From: Bradyrhizobium sp. AUGA SZCCT0283
Lineage (GTDB): Bacteria; Pseudomonadota; Alphaproteobacteria; Rhizobiales; Xanthobacteraceae
DNA length: 64,000 nt
NCBI RefSeq assembly: GCF_018130385.1
Contig: NZ_JAFCLU010000012.1
Location: forward strand, 1-64,000
Direction of reading: 5' to 3'
Within the stretch, counting starts at the first letter, position 1. Each line of letters begins with the position of its first letter. Positions 51,038-59,407 of this stretch are shown here, piece by piece. Both the position numbers and the translations under genes were made by a program. The notes beneath the pieces were generated by a model. It had not been told where the DNA came from. It did no database searches and saw nothing but the letters and a program-made list of their open reading frames with translations.

Positions 51038-52819
51038 TCAACCGCCCTTGCCGTCTTCCTTCTTCTTGTCGGCGGAAGCCGCAGAAGAGGTGTCTTCGGG
51101 CAGACCATTGGCAATCTTGGCTTCGATCTTCGGCAATTCCTCCGCCTCGGGCTTGAGGTCGCGGGCATGGGCCCACTGGAATTTGGCTTCCAGCGTCCGC
51201 CCGACGCGCCAATAGGCATCGCCGAGATGGTCGTTGATGGTCGGATCCTCGGGCTTGAGATCGATCGCGCGCTCGAGGTGCTTCACGGCATCCTCGAAAT
51301 TGCCGATGCGGTAGTAGGCCCAGCCGAGCGAATCCACGATGTAGCCGTCGTCGGGCCGCTGATCGACGGCACGCTTGATCATCTTCATGCCTTCGTCGAG
51401 ATTGATGCCCTGGTCGATCCAGGAATAGCCGAGATAGTTCAGCACATGCGGCTGCTCGGGTTGCAGTTCGAGCGCCTTACGCATGTCGACCTCGGCCTTG
51501 TTCCACTGCTTGGAACGTTCCTCGCAAATGCCGCGATAATAGTAGGTGACCCAGGTGTTCTTGTCCGTCGCCCCGGGCATTGCGTCGATCGCCTGCGTAT
51601 AGGTGGCGGCGCAATCGTTGAACTTCTTTCGGCCACGCTCGATGTTGCCGAGCGCCATGATGGCTTCGATATCTTTCGGCGCTTCGGCGGTGACACCTTT
51701 AAGGATCTTGATCGCCTCTTCGCTGCGGTCGGCGGCGTCGAGATTGGTGGCAAGCTGGATCTGGGCGTTGCGCTTGAGCGGCGAACTCGCCGGCATGCGC
51801 TCGTAGACCTTGATCGCCATCTGAGGCTTCTTCACGGACTCGTAGAGATCGGCGAGCGACAACAGCGCCAGCGGATGGTTGGGCTGCAGGTAGAGCGCGA
51901 GCTGCAAATAGACCAGCGCCAGATCCTCGCCGCCACGGCGGGTCAGCGTGGCGCCGATGCCGTACAGCGCCTCGGCCGCACCGGCCTGCGCCGAATCGAC
52001 CAGCGGCGGCAGCTTCTTGCCGGCCCTGGTGTCGCGCAGCCCTTCCTGCACCAGCGGATGCCGCGGCAGCTTCTTGTCGAACGCTTCGTAAATGCCGGCC
52101 GCCGCCGCGCCATCCTTGTTGCGCGACAACCAGCGCGCATAGGCGTCGGATACGCGCAGCATCGAATCGTCGAGCTTGTAGGCCCGCTCGAACCGCGCGC
52201 CCGCATCCTTGTCCTTGCCCGAGATCTCGAGGATCATGCCGGTGTGGAGATCCTTGAAGATCGGATACCATTCAGGGCCGGTCAGCTTGTCGATACCGGC
52301 AACCGCCGCCTTGGCATCGCCCGCGCCGTAGCTCGCCCATCCCGACAGCAGCGTCGCCACCAGGTCGGTAATCGGTCCGCGGATCGACTGGTTGATGTTG
52401 AGCTGCGCGGCGGCATATTTCTTCTGCTTGAGGTCACGCACGCCGACCACCAGCCGCGCGACGCGGTTCGACTTGTCCATCGTCAGGATGCGGTCGGCGA
52501 GCTTGACCGCTTCATCGATGTCGCCATCGGCCAACGATGAGATGAAGGCGCGGTCCAAGAGCTCGTTGTTCTTGGGATCGGTGCGCAGCGCGGAGCGATA
52601 GAATGCCGCGGCGGAAGCGGCGTCGCGCTCGACGCTGGCGTGGCGCGCGGCCAGATAGCTGCCGGACGTCGTCAGCGATTTCAGGTCGGCCTTGCTCGGG
52701 AATTGCGCGGCGTTATCGCCCGTGTGTTCGGGCGTCTGGGCCAAAACCGCAGCCGGTGTGGCCAGTGCGGCGAGAGTAATTGCGGCGAAGGTCCAACGAT
52801 TCATACGAGTGGAAAGCAT
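51038..52819 (-). CDS. Exported TPR-repeat protein
   Basis: A ~593-aa protein with a signal peptide (WTFAAITLAALATPAAVLAQ) and tetratricopeptide repeats over nearly the whole length, clearest as QPNHPLALLSLADLYESVKK and KPEDPTINDHLGDAYWRVGR. The C-terminus is an acidic/lysine-rich tail. It is a conserved neighbour of ispE in Rhizobiales and probably acts as a periplasmic or outer-membrane-associated scaffold. Start codons at 52819, 52804 (MNRW) are alternatives; the latter gives a more compact signal peptide. Confidence 0.88.
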   Translation of the reverse strand: MLSTRMNRWTFAAITLAALATPAAVLAQTPEHTGDNAAQFPSKADLKSLTTSGSYLAARHASVERDAASAAAFYRSALRTDPKNNELLDRAFISSLADGDIDEAVKLADRILTMDKSNRVARLVVGVRDLKQKKYAAAQLNINQSIRGPITDLVATLLSGWASYGAGDAKAAVAGIDKLTGPEWYPIFKDLHTGMILEISGKDKDAGARFERAYKLDDSMLRVSDAYARWLSRNKDGAAAAGIYEAFDKKLPRHPLVQEGLRDTRAGKKLPPLVDSAQAGAAEALYGIGATLTRRGGEDLALVYLQLALYLQPNHPLALLSLADLYESVKKPQMAIKVYERMPASSPLKRNAQIQLATNLDAADRSEEAIKILKGVTAEAPKDIEAIMALGNIERGRKKFNDCAATYTQAIDAMPGATDKNTWVTYYYRGICEERSKQWNKAEVDMRKALELQPEQPHVLNYLGYSWIDQGINLDEGMKMIKRAVDQRPDDGYIVDSLGWAYYRIGNFEDAVKHLERAIDLKPEDPTINDHLGDAYWRVGRTLEAKFQWAHARDLKPEAEELPKIEAKIANGLPEDTSSAASADKKKEDGKGG

Positions 52820-53083
52820 CACGTTCGCCTAGCTCCAGGATGTATGGCGGGATCGTTACGATCGGTCTCGAATGCAAACCCAAGCGGCGGCATCTCGGGC
52901 AGCGACAATGCCGCTTTTGGCCCTCAACCGCAAGGATACGGGTTGGCGAATCGATTGGCAGATTAGGCCCTTAGGGCTCCGATTTAGCCAGCCCAACCCG
53001 GAAACGCTTTTACTATGGCGGTATCGTGGCCGGAGGCGGTATCACCCTCCTCCTGCTCACGCAATCGTGGTCTATAGGCCTCG

Positions 53084-54742
53084 CTACATACCCTGATAGT
53101 TGGGCCCACCGCCGCCCTCGGGCGGAACCCAGGTGATATTACCGTTCGGGTCCTTCACGTCGCAGGTTTTGCAGTGGACGCAGTTCTGGGCGTTGATCTG
53201 GAAGCGCGGGCCTGCGGCCTCCTCGACCCATTCATACACCCCGGCCGGGCAATAGCGGTTCGACGGACCGGCATAGACATCGTGCTCGGACGTCTTCTGC
53301 AGGTTCATGTCGGCGACCTTGAGATGAACCGGCTGGTCCTCTTCATGGTTGGTATTGGAGAGGAACACCGACGACAGCTTGTCGAAACTCAGCTTGCCGT
53401 CCGGCTTGGGATAGGCGATCGGGGTATGCGCCTTCGCCGCATCCAGCGTCTTGCGGTCGGGCTTGGCATGCGAGAGCGTTCCGAACAGCGAGAAGCCCAG
53501 CGTGTTGCACCACATGTCGAAGCCGGAGAGCGCCATGCCGAGCAGGGTACCGAATTTCGACAACATGGGTTTGGCATTGCGAACCCGGTACAAATCCTTG
53601 CCTACCGCGGAATCGCGCCAGGCGTTCTCGTACTCAACTAGTTCATCATTGGCGCGACCGGCGCCGAGCGCTGTGGCTATATGTTCGGCGGCGAGCATGC
53701 CGCTGCCCATTGCGTTGTGCACGCCCTTGATGCGCGGCACGTTGACGAAGCCGGCCGCGCAGCCGATCAGTGCGCCGCCCGGGAAACTTAGACGCGGCAC
53801 CGATTGATAACCTCCCTCGGTGATCGCGCGCGCGCCATAGGAAAGCCGCTTGCCGCCTTCAAAGACGGTGCGAATCGAGGGATGGGTCTTGAAGCGCTGG
53901 AATTCGTCGAACGGCGACAGATAGGGATCTTCGTAGTTCAGATGGACGACGAAGCCGACCGCCACCTTGTTGTCGTCGTAGTGATAGAGGAAGGAACCGC
54001 CGCCGGTCGTATTGTTCAGCGGCCAGCCTAGCGTATGCTGGACCAGGCCCTTCTGGTGTTTTGCGGGGTCGATCTCCCAGACTTCCTTCAACCCGATGCC
54101 GAATTTCGGCGGCTCGCTCTTGGCGTCAAGCGAGAATTTTGCAATCAGCTGCTTGCTCAGGCTGCCACGCGCGCCTTCGGCGAACAGCGTGTACTTGCCC
54201 AGCAGTTCCATGCCGCGCGTGAAGGAATCCTTGAGGCTGCCGTCCCTGGCGATGCCCATGTCGCCGGTCGCGATACCCCGCACCGCGCCGTTCTCGTCGT
54301 ACAGCACTTCGGCCGCGGCGAAGCCCGGATAGATTTCGACGCCGAGCGCCTCCGCCTTCGGGCCCAGCCAGCGACAGACATCGCCGAGCGAGCCGATATA
54401 GCAGTGATGGTTGTTCATCAGCGGCGGCATGGCGAAGTTCGGCAGCCGGATCGCGCTTGATGCCGTGGTCCAGTAGAAACGGTCGTCCTTGACTTGGGTC
54501 TTCAGCGGGCAGTCCGCGTCTTCACGCCAGTCCGGGATCAACTTGTCGAGGGAAACCGGATCGATCACGGCGCCTGACAGGATATGCGCGCCGACCTCGG
54601 AACCCTTCTCCACCACGACGATGCTGAGATCGGCATTGAGCTGCTTCAGCCGGATCGCCGCGGCGAGGCCTGACGGCCCGGCGCCGACGATCACGACGTC
54701 GAATTCCATGGATTCGCGGGGAGGAAGTTCTTCTGCACTCAT
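53084..54742 (-). CDS. Electron transfer flavoprotein-ubiquinone oxidoreductase
   Basis: An iron-sulfur flavoprotein that moves electrons from ETF (fatty acid and amino acid oxidation) to ubiquinone at the inner membrane. The 552-aa sequence has the FAD-binding DVVIVGAGPSGLAAAIRLKQ near residue 15, EVGAHILSGAVIDP, ALIGCAAGFVNVPRIKGVHN (ubiquinone-binding and membrane-surface helix) and, near the C-terminus, the 4Fe-4S cysteines in NRYCPAGVYEW and QNCVHCKTCDVKDP. All family elements are present. It is divergent from the uracil-DNA glycosylase gene. Confidence 0.97.
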   Translation of the reverse strand: MSAEELPPRESMEFDVVIVGAGPSGLAAAIRLKQLNADLSIVVVEKGSEVGAHILSGAVIDPVSLDKLIPDWREDADCPLKTQVKDDRFYWTTASSAIRLPNFAMPPLMNNHHCYIGSLGDVCRWLGPKAEALGVEIYPGFAAAEVLYDENGAVRGIATGDMGIARDGSLKDSFTRGMELLGKYTLFAEGARGSLSKQLIAKFSLDAKSEPPKFGIGLKEVWEIDPAKHQKGLVQHTLGWPLNNTTGGGSFLYHYDDNKVAVGFVVHLNYEDPYLSPFDEFQRFKTHPSIRTVFEGGKRLSYGARAITEGGYQSVPRLSFPGGALIGCAAGFVNVPRIKGVHNAMGSGMLAAEHIATALGAGRANDELVEYENAWRDSAVGKDLYRVRNAKPMLSKFGTLLGMALSGFDMWCNTLGFSLFGTLSHAKPDRKTLDAAKAHTPIAYPKPDGKLSFDKLSSVFLSNTNHEEDQPVHLKVADMNLQKTSEHDVYAGPSNRYCPAGVYEWVEEAAGPRFQINAQNCVHCKTCDVKDPNGNITWVPPEGGGGPNYQGM

Positions 54743-54869
54743 GATCTGATCTCAGCCCGATTGAGAACGGCTCTAAAGGCTCGTTGTTTCCGATTTTTGC
54801 GGGGAGGACAACCATGGAAATGCAATGCGAGGCGTTTCACGCCGGCTCGATCCATATTAGATTGGCATA

Positions 54870-55709
54870 ATGGATTTGATCCCCGAACCCGCACCTAATA
54901 TTCGGCAATTGCTGGCCTTTTATCTGGAGGCCGGGGTCGATTGCGCGTTGGCGGAGGAGCCGGTCGATCGGCTGAGCGAGCCCGACGCCCCTGTAGCCCC
55001 CGTCCCGGTCCGCGAGGCGGCGCCACCCCGCCCGTTGCGGGAAATGCCCGCTGCGACGCCGGCAGTTCCGCGCAGCGAAATAGCGCCCTCGCCGGAAGCG
55101 GCCATCGCCATCGCGCGCGAAGCGGCGCGAACGGCGCCGACGCTGGAAGCGCTGCGGGCGCTGCTGGAAAATTTCGAGGGCTGCGCGCTCCGAAACACCG
55201 CAACGCGGCTGGTGTTTGCCGACGGCAATCCGCAAGCCCGCATCATGTTCGTCGGCGAGGCGCCCGGGCGCGACGAGGACATCGAGGGCCTGCCCTTCGT
55301 CGGGCGCTCCGGCAAATTGCTCGACCGGATGATCGCGGCGATCGGGCTCGACCGCAGCAAGGCCTACATCGCCAACGTGATCCCCTGGCGGCCGCCCGGC
55401 AACCGGACGCCGACGCCGCAGGAGACGCAAATCTGTCTGCCGTTCATCCAGCGGCAGATCGAGCTTGTGAACCCGGACGTGCTGGTGACGCTCGGCAATC
55501 CCTCGACGCAAACCCTGCTGTCGACCCGCGAGGGCATCATGAGAACGCGCGGAAAGTGGTTCGACTACGACACCGGCACCCGCAGCATCCGCGCCATGGC
55601 GACATTCCATCCGGCGTATCTGTTGCGATCGCCATCCTACAAGCGGATGTCATGGCAGGATCTGCGCGCCATTGCGAAGGCGCTGGAGCAGACACAGTCC
55701 TCATCCTGA
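54870..55709 (+). CDS. Uracil-DNA glycosylase (family 4/5-like)
   Basis: A 279-aa base-excision repair enzyme. After a ~95-residue Ala/Pro-rich N-terminal extension comes the glycosylase domain with motif 1 FVGEAPGRDEDIEGLPFVGR, IANVIPWRPPGNRTPTPQE and motif 2 FHPAYLLRSPS. Family 4 enzymes bind a 4Fe-4S cluster with four cysteines; here only two cysteines fall in the domain (GCALRN and QICLPF), so the cluster may be missing or incomplete. I recall an Fe-S-free uracil glycosylase from Bradyrhizobium (BdiUNG), not verified here. The stop codon lies inside a palindromic repeat, which also encodes the last residues. Confidence 0.88.
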   Translation: MDLIPEPAPNIRQLLAFYLEAGVDCALAEEPVDRLSEPDAPVAPVPVREAAPPRPLREMPAATPAVPRSEIAPSPEAAIAIAREAARTAPTLEALRALLENFEGCALRNTATRLVFADGNPQARIMFVGEAPGRDEDIEGLPFVGRSGKLLDRMIAAIGLDRSKAYIANVIPWRPPGNRTPTPQETQICLPFIQRQIELVNPDVLVTLGNPSTQTLLSTREGIMRTRGKWFDYDTGTRSIRAMATFHPAYLLRSPSYKRMSWQDLRAIAKALEQTQSSS

Positions 55710-55792
55710 GGAGCCCGCGAAGCGGGCGTCTCGAAGGATGGGCCGCGGGCCTAATGGTTCGAGACGGCGCTCCGCGCCTCCTCACCATGAGG
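55700..55792. repeat. Palindromic intergenic repeat (family A, copy 2)
   Basis: CCTCATCCTGAGGAGCCCGC... GTCTCGAAGGATG and GGTTCGAGACGGCGC... CCTCACCATGAGG: the reverse complement of the arrangement at 19,927-20,017. It overlaps the end of the uracil-DNA glycosylase gene. Confidence 0.8.
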
Positions 55793-55798
55793 AATTGC

Positions 55799-57304
55799 TT
55801 ACGGCGCCTTGGGCCGCACGATGGCCCAGCCGACGCGCAACAGCGGCTGGCGGCCGTTCACCATCCATTCGAAGGCGCGCGGCACCTCCGGCACGAGGCC
55901 CGGAAACCGCTGCGCGATCTCAGGCGGTGGCGTGCCTGAGGTGTCGGAGGCGCGCCAGACCACGACGCCGCCGGTCTCGTTGAATTTCGCGACCGACAGC
56001 CACGGCGTTCGTTCCGGCGTGGCGTCGAGCAGCAGATGCGGGCGCCCGGTGTTCATCGCGATGAAACTCGCCAGTTGCGGATCGCCGGCCACGGCGCGCA
56101 GCCGCTGATTGGTTCGCCGTTCGAAATTGTCGCCGAAGAAATGCGCAATCGCTTTCGCCGGCAGCGAGGTCGGCACTTCGGCCCCGGTCCACGGCAGAAG
56201 AATCGCGGTCGCGATCGCGACGAGGGCGGGAGCGGCGAGCGCCGCGGCCCAAACCGTGCGCAGCACGCGCTGACGCCGCAGATGGATCAGATCGCCGCTC
56301 GCCACGATCACGGCAAGCCCGGACATCAGCAAGGCAACGCCTGCGCCGCCCACGACGCGGTCGAAATTGAACAACCCGGCCAGGAAACTTCCGAGCAGCG
56401 CCGGGGCGATGGCGGAAAAATAGACGAAGTCGCGCGCCAGCGGATCGACCGGCGGCCGGTAGATGATCGGCGCTTCCTCGGCGTGGCGGGCGAACCAGCC
56501 GGAGTTGAGGGTTGCCAGCAGCACGATGGCGGCCATCGCGAGCACCAGGCCTGTGAGCAGCCCGCCCCATTGCAGGGCGCGCGTGCCGAGATCGGAGATC
56601 GCGGGCCATGGCGGCATGGCGAGTGCATCGGCGCGGAGCAGCCAGATCAGATAGGGCAAGACCAGGACGACGATCACGAGCAGCGCATAGAGCGGATCGA
56701 GCGACATCAGCACGCGCCGGCCCCGCGCGGTGGCAACTGCAAATCCGGCGAGCAGCAGCAACAACCCGGGCGCGGCCGACGTTGTCAGCAGCAACAGCCC
56801 GGCCTCGATCGACCATGCGAACCACGCGTTGCGCCGGTTCTGGCCGATCAATTGCCAGGAATGCAGTAACAGCAACGCCCACAGCGGGCGCGCCAGCACC
56901 AGCGGGCCGAACTCGACGCCGGGCGAGCTGAACGCCACCACCGTCATCGAGAGCAGCACCGCGAGCACCGCCTGCTGTCCGCCGATGATTGCGCGGGCCA
57001 GTTGATAATAGATCCAGAAGGTGACGACGGCGCAGGCTTGCGCCAGCAGATAGACGCCGAACATGTGGTTGCCGATAGCGCGGAAGGCGATGTCGGCGAG
57101 CCAGAACGCCAGCGGCGGACCGAGCCAGGTTCCGACCTGGTATTCCCGGCCGAAGGCCAGCACGGTCGCAAGGTCGCCGGGGGGACTCGGATAGAGCAGC
57201 ACCGGCAGGATCAGCCAAAGTCCGGCCTGGGCCAGCACCACGAGCCAGACCACCAGCCGCGGCCGCGCGCGGATCAGTTCGACAACGAGCGAGGTGAAGC
57301 GCAT
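55799..57304 (-). CDS. GT39/ArnT-like multi-spanning glycosyltransferase
   Basis: A ~501-aa membrane protein with about 10-11 hydrophobic helices. The N-terminal part (VVWLVVLAQAGLWLILPVLL, then a loop with the acidic residue in PPGDLATVLAFGREY) resembles the first periplasmic loop of GT-C glycosyltransferases of the Arnt/PMT/GT39 group, which use a polyprenyl-phosphate sugar donor. A soluble C-terminal domain of ~130 residues follows the last helix. ATG at 57304 is used; the longer frame overlaps rnhB's downstream region. Acceptor unknown, probably an envelope lipid or protein. Confidence 0.8.
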   Translation of the reverse strand: MRFTSLVVELIRARPRLVVWLVVLAQAGLWLILPVLLYPSPPGDLATVLAFGREYQVGTWLGPPLAFWLADIAFRAIGNHMFGVYLLAQACAVVTFWIYYQLARAIIGGQQAVLAVLLSMTVVAFSSPGVEFGPLVLARPLWALLLLHSWQLIGQNRRNAWFAWSIEAGLLLLTTSAAPGLLLLLAGFAVATARGRRVLMSLDPLYALLVIVVLVLPYLIWLLRADALAMPPWPAISDLGTRALQWGGLLTGLVLAMAAIVLLATLNSGWFARHAEEAPIIYRPPVDPLARDFVYFSAIAPALLGSFLAGLFNFDRVVGGAGVALLMSGLAVIVASGDLIHLRRQRVLRTVWAAALAAPALVAIATAILLPWTGAEVPTSLPAKAIAHFFGDNFERRTNQRLRAVAGDPQLASFIAMNTGRPHLLLDATPERTPWLSVAKFNETGGVVVWRASDTSGTPPPEIAQRFPGLVPEVPRAFEWMVNGRQPLLRVGWAIVRPKAP

Positions 57305-57385
57305 GAAAGGTCCGAATTCCCGGGCCGGGCAGCCCTCTCCCCAGGGACGTTTGATAGAGCGCACCAGCCGCCGAGGCAACCGTGC

Positions 57386-58165
57386 TCAGATCGTGGCCGA
57401 AATCTCGGGAGCAATCTCCCCATCCACGGTAAAGAGATCGGGCTCGACCGCTTCTTCGACCGTCTCGGGATAATGTTTCTGCCGCGCCGCAATGACCGGC
57501 GCAAAAAATCGGCGGTGGTGGATGCTCGGCCCTAACCGGTCGAGCGCCTCGCGATGTTCCGGCACGGCGTAGCCCTTGTGGTTTTCGAAGCCGTAGCCCG
57601 GGCAATCCAGCGCCAATGCGCTCATCAGGCGGTCGCGCGTCACCTTGGCGATGATCGAGGCGGCTGCGATCGACATGACAATGCCGTCGCCGCCGATCAC
57701 CGCATCGCAATCGCAGGGCGCGTCGATCTTGTCGCGGCCGTCGACAAACACATATTTCGGCATCTCGGGCAGCGCACGGACCGCGCGCGCCAGCGCCCAG
57801 AGCGAGGCGCGCAAGATATTGTCGCGATCGATCCGCGCCGGCGAGGCAAAGGCGACCGCAAAGGACGATGTCGCGCAGATCTCCTCGAACAATTCCTCGC
57901 GGCGCTCGGCCGTCAGCCGCTTGGAATCATCGATCCCCTTGGGGATTCGCTTGGGATCGAGCACGACGGCCGCCGCCACCACCGGACCCGCCAGCGGACC
58001 GCGCCCGGCCTCGTCGCAGCCCGCCACCGGCCAGACGCCGCGCTTGATCAGCGCCCGCTCGCGGCGAAAGCTCGGCGGGGCGACCGCGATGACGCCCGTG
58101 GGCAGCTCGGCCTGTTCCTTGCCGGTCTTCTTGTCGATTTTCTTGGCGGACTTGTCCCGAATCAT
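57386..58165 (-). CDS. rnhB: Ribonuclease HII
   Basis: It cleaves the RNA strand of RNA-DNA hybrids and initiates removal of misincorporated ribonucleotides. The catalytic DEDD set is visible: CDEAGRGPLAGPVVAAAV (D51, E52), PKYVFVDGRDKI and the ADRL-type helix of MSIAAASIIAKVTRDRLM; the C-terminal PSIHHRRFFAPV fits. It has a ~45-residue basic N-terminal extension (RDKSAKKIDKKTGKEQ) compared with E. coli RNase HII, as in other Bradyrhizobium proteins. It is transcribed toward the GT39-like gene. Confidence 0.95.
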   Translation of the reverse strand: MIRDKSAKKIDKKTGKEQAELPTGVIAVAPPSFRRERALIKRGVWPVAGCDEAGRGPLAGPVVAAAVVLDPKRIPKGIDDSKRLTAERREELFEEICATSSFAVAFASPARIDRDNILRASLWALARAVRALPEMPKYVFVDGRDKIDAPCDCDAVIGGDGIVMSIAAASIIAKVTRDRLMSALALDCPGYGFENHKGYAVPEHREALDRLGPSIHHRRFFAPVIAARQKHYPETVEEAVEPDLFTVDGEIAPEISATI

Positions 58166-58223
58166 GCCGGGATCGTGCAAAAGCGCGCGCCCGGGCGCAA
58201 CCGGGAACTCGGCACAATTCCCG

Positions 58224-58799
58224 TTATTCAGCGCGCCGCCGTCGCCACTCCGCGGCCTCAATCACAAAAATTCTTCGGCTTCCGCGCTTAGGCTCCTCGA
58301 TCGTCTCCACATAACGCATTCCGAGCTTCTCGAGCGCGTGAATGGACGGTGCATTTCGCGGATCGACCAGCCCGAGCAATCGGCCGCATTTGAGTTGCTC
58401 GAACCCAAAAGCGAGCTGTGCCTCGCCGATCTCGGTTGCGATCCCCCTGCCCCAGGCCCGGCGCGCAAGGACAAACCCGATCTCGAAATCGTCGGCCTCC
58501 AGCGCGTGGCATGGAGACAAGCCCGCAAAGCCGATGATTTCGCCTGCGGGCTTTTCGGTCAGAACCGCCATCCCCGTGAGGTTCTCGCCGAAGGTGAAGG
58601 ATCTCCGGATGAAATCTTCGGCGGCTTCCCTTGCCATCGACGCTCCGGAAAATGCAAAGCGCATCACATCGCTGTCGCCGAAGATCAGATTCTGCAGAAT
58701 CGAGATATCCTCTTCGACCGCAGCACGCAGAATCAGGCGCGGTGTCCTCAAGATGACGAGTGGCGGCTGTTCCGATACCGGCGCGGGCTTCTGGTCCAT
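58224..58799 (-). CDS. GNAT acetyltransferase (RimJ/RimL type)
   Basis: A 191-aa acetyltransferase of the Acetyltransf_3 group that modifies protein N-termini or small molecules. The opening VILRTPRLILRAAVEEDISI is the RimJ/RimL signature; EIGFVLARRAWGRGIATEIG contains the acetyl-CoA RxxGxA/G-type loop, and APSIHALEKLGMRYVETIEE the C-terminal strand. An in-frame ATG further upstream would add about 16 residues, but the one at 58799 precedes the recognisable domain by the usual distance. Confidence 0.85.
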   Translation of the reverse strand: MDQKPAPVSEQPPLVILRTPRLILRAAVEEDISILQNLIFGDSDVMRFAFSGASMAREAAEDFIRRSFTFGENLTGMAVLTEKPAGEIIGFAGLSPCHALEADDFEIGFVLARRAWGRGIATEIGEAQLAFGFEQLKCGRLLGLVDPRNAPSIHALEKLGMRYVETIEEPKRGSRRIFVIEAAEWRRRRAE

Positions 58800-58861
58800 C
58801 AAGCCGCAATACCGCAACTCACGGGCAGAGAGAAGCGGCACGGCCATGACATCGCGAACTT

Positions 58862-59311
58862 CTAATCCGGCAGGCAGACCCGCCCGTCGTCGCCGACCTC
58901 GATGCCGGGCGCGACCACCACTTCCCAGGGATGGTTGTCGGGATCGCCGAAATAGCCGGAGTAACCGCCGTAATCGGTCTTGTGCGCGGGCTTCAATAGC
59001 GACGCGCCGCAGGTGATTGCGAAATCCAGCACGGCGTCGACCTCCTCGACGGAGCCGCAATTCCAGGCGAGTGTCGTTCCGCGAAAGGTTTTCGGCCGCG
59101 GCTGGTCCGGCAGCGTGACGTCGCGGGCGAGTTGATCCCACGGGAAAAGCCCGATCACCGTGCCGCCGGTGTCGAAGAAGGCGACCGCCTCGCCGGTCGC
59201 GCGAAACTTTCGGGCAAAGCCGAGCGCTTCGTAAAACGCGATGCTGGCGCGCATGTCGGTTACACCGAGCGTGATGACCGTGAACCGCGGGGTTGGTGCT
59301 TTCGTACTCAT
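58862..59311 (-). CDS. VOC family protein (glyoxalase/bleomycin resistance fold)
   Basis: A 149-aa vicinal-oxygen-chelate protein with the paired beta-alpha-beta-beta-beta modules: PRFTVITLGVTDMRASIAFY (first module) and CGASLLKPAHKTDYGGYSGY followed by FGDPDNHPWEVV (second), where DPDxHxWE supplies a metal ligand glutamate. It could be a metal-dependent lyase or a binding protein; substrate is unknown. It is separated from the GNAT gene by 62 bp on the same strand. Confidence 0.87.
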   Translation of the reverse strand: MSTKAPTPRFTVITLGVTDMRASIAFYEALGFARKFRATGEAVAFFDTGGTVIGLFPWDQLARDVTLPDQPRPKTFRGTTLAWNCGSVEEVDAVLDFAITCGASLLKPAHKTDYGGYSGYFGDPDNHPWEVVVAPGIEVGDDGRVCLPD

Positions 59312-59334
59312 GCTACTACCTCCGCGTCATTGCG

Positions 59335-59403
59335 AGCGAAGTGAAGCAATCCATGTCGCAGCATAACGGATAGATGGATTGCTTCGCTTCGCTCGCAATG
59401 ACG
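59335..59403. repeat. Palindromic intergenic repeat (family D, copy 2)
   Basis: CGTCATTGCGAGCGAAGTGA then AGCAATCCAT, mirrored by ATGGATTGCTTCG and GCTCGCAATGACG. Same family as 37,975-38,061. Confidence 0.8.
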
Positions 59404-59407
59404 ACAC

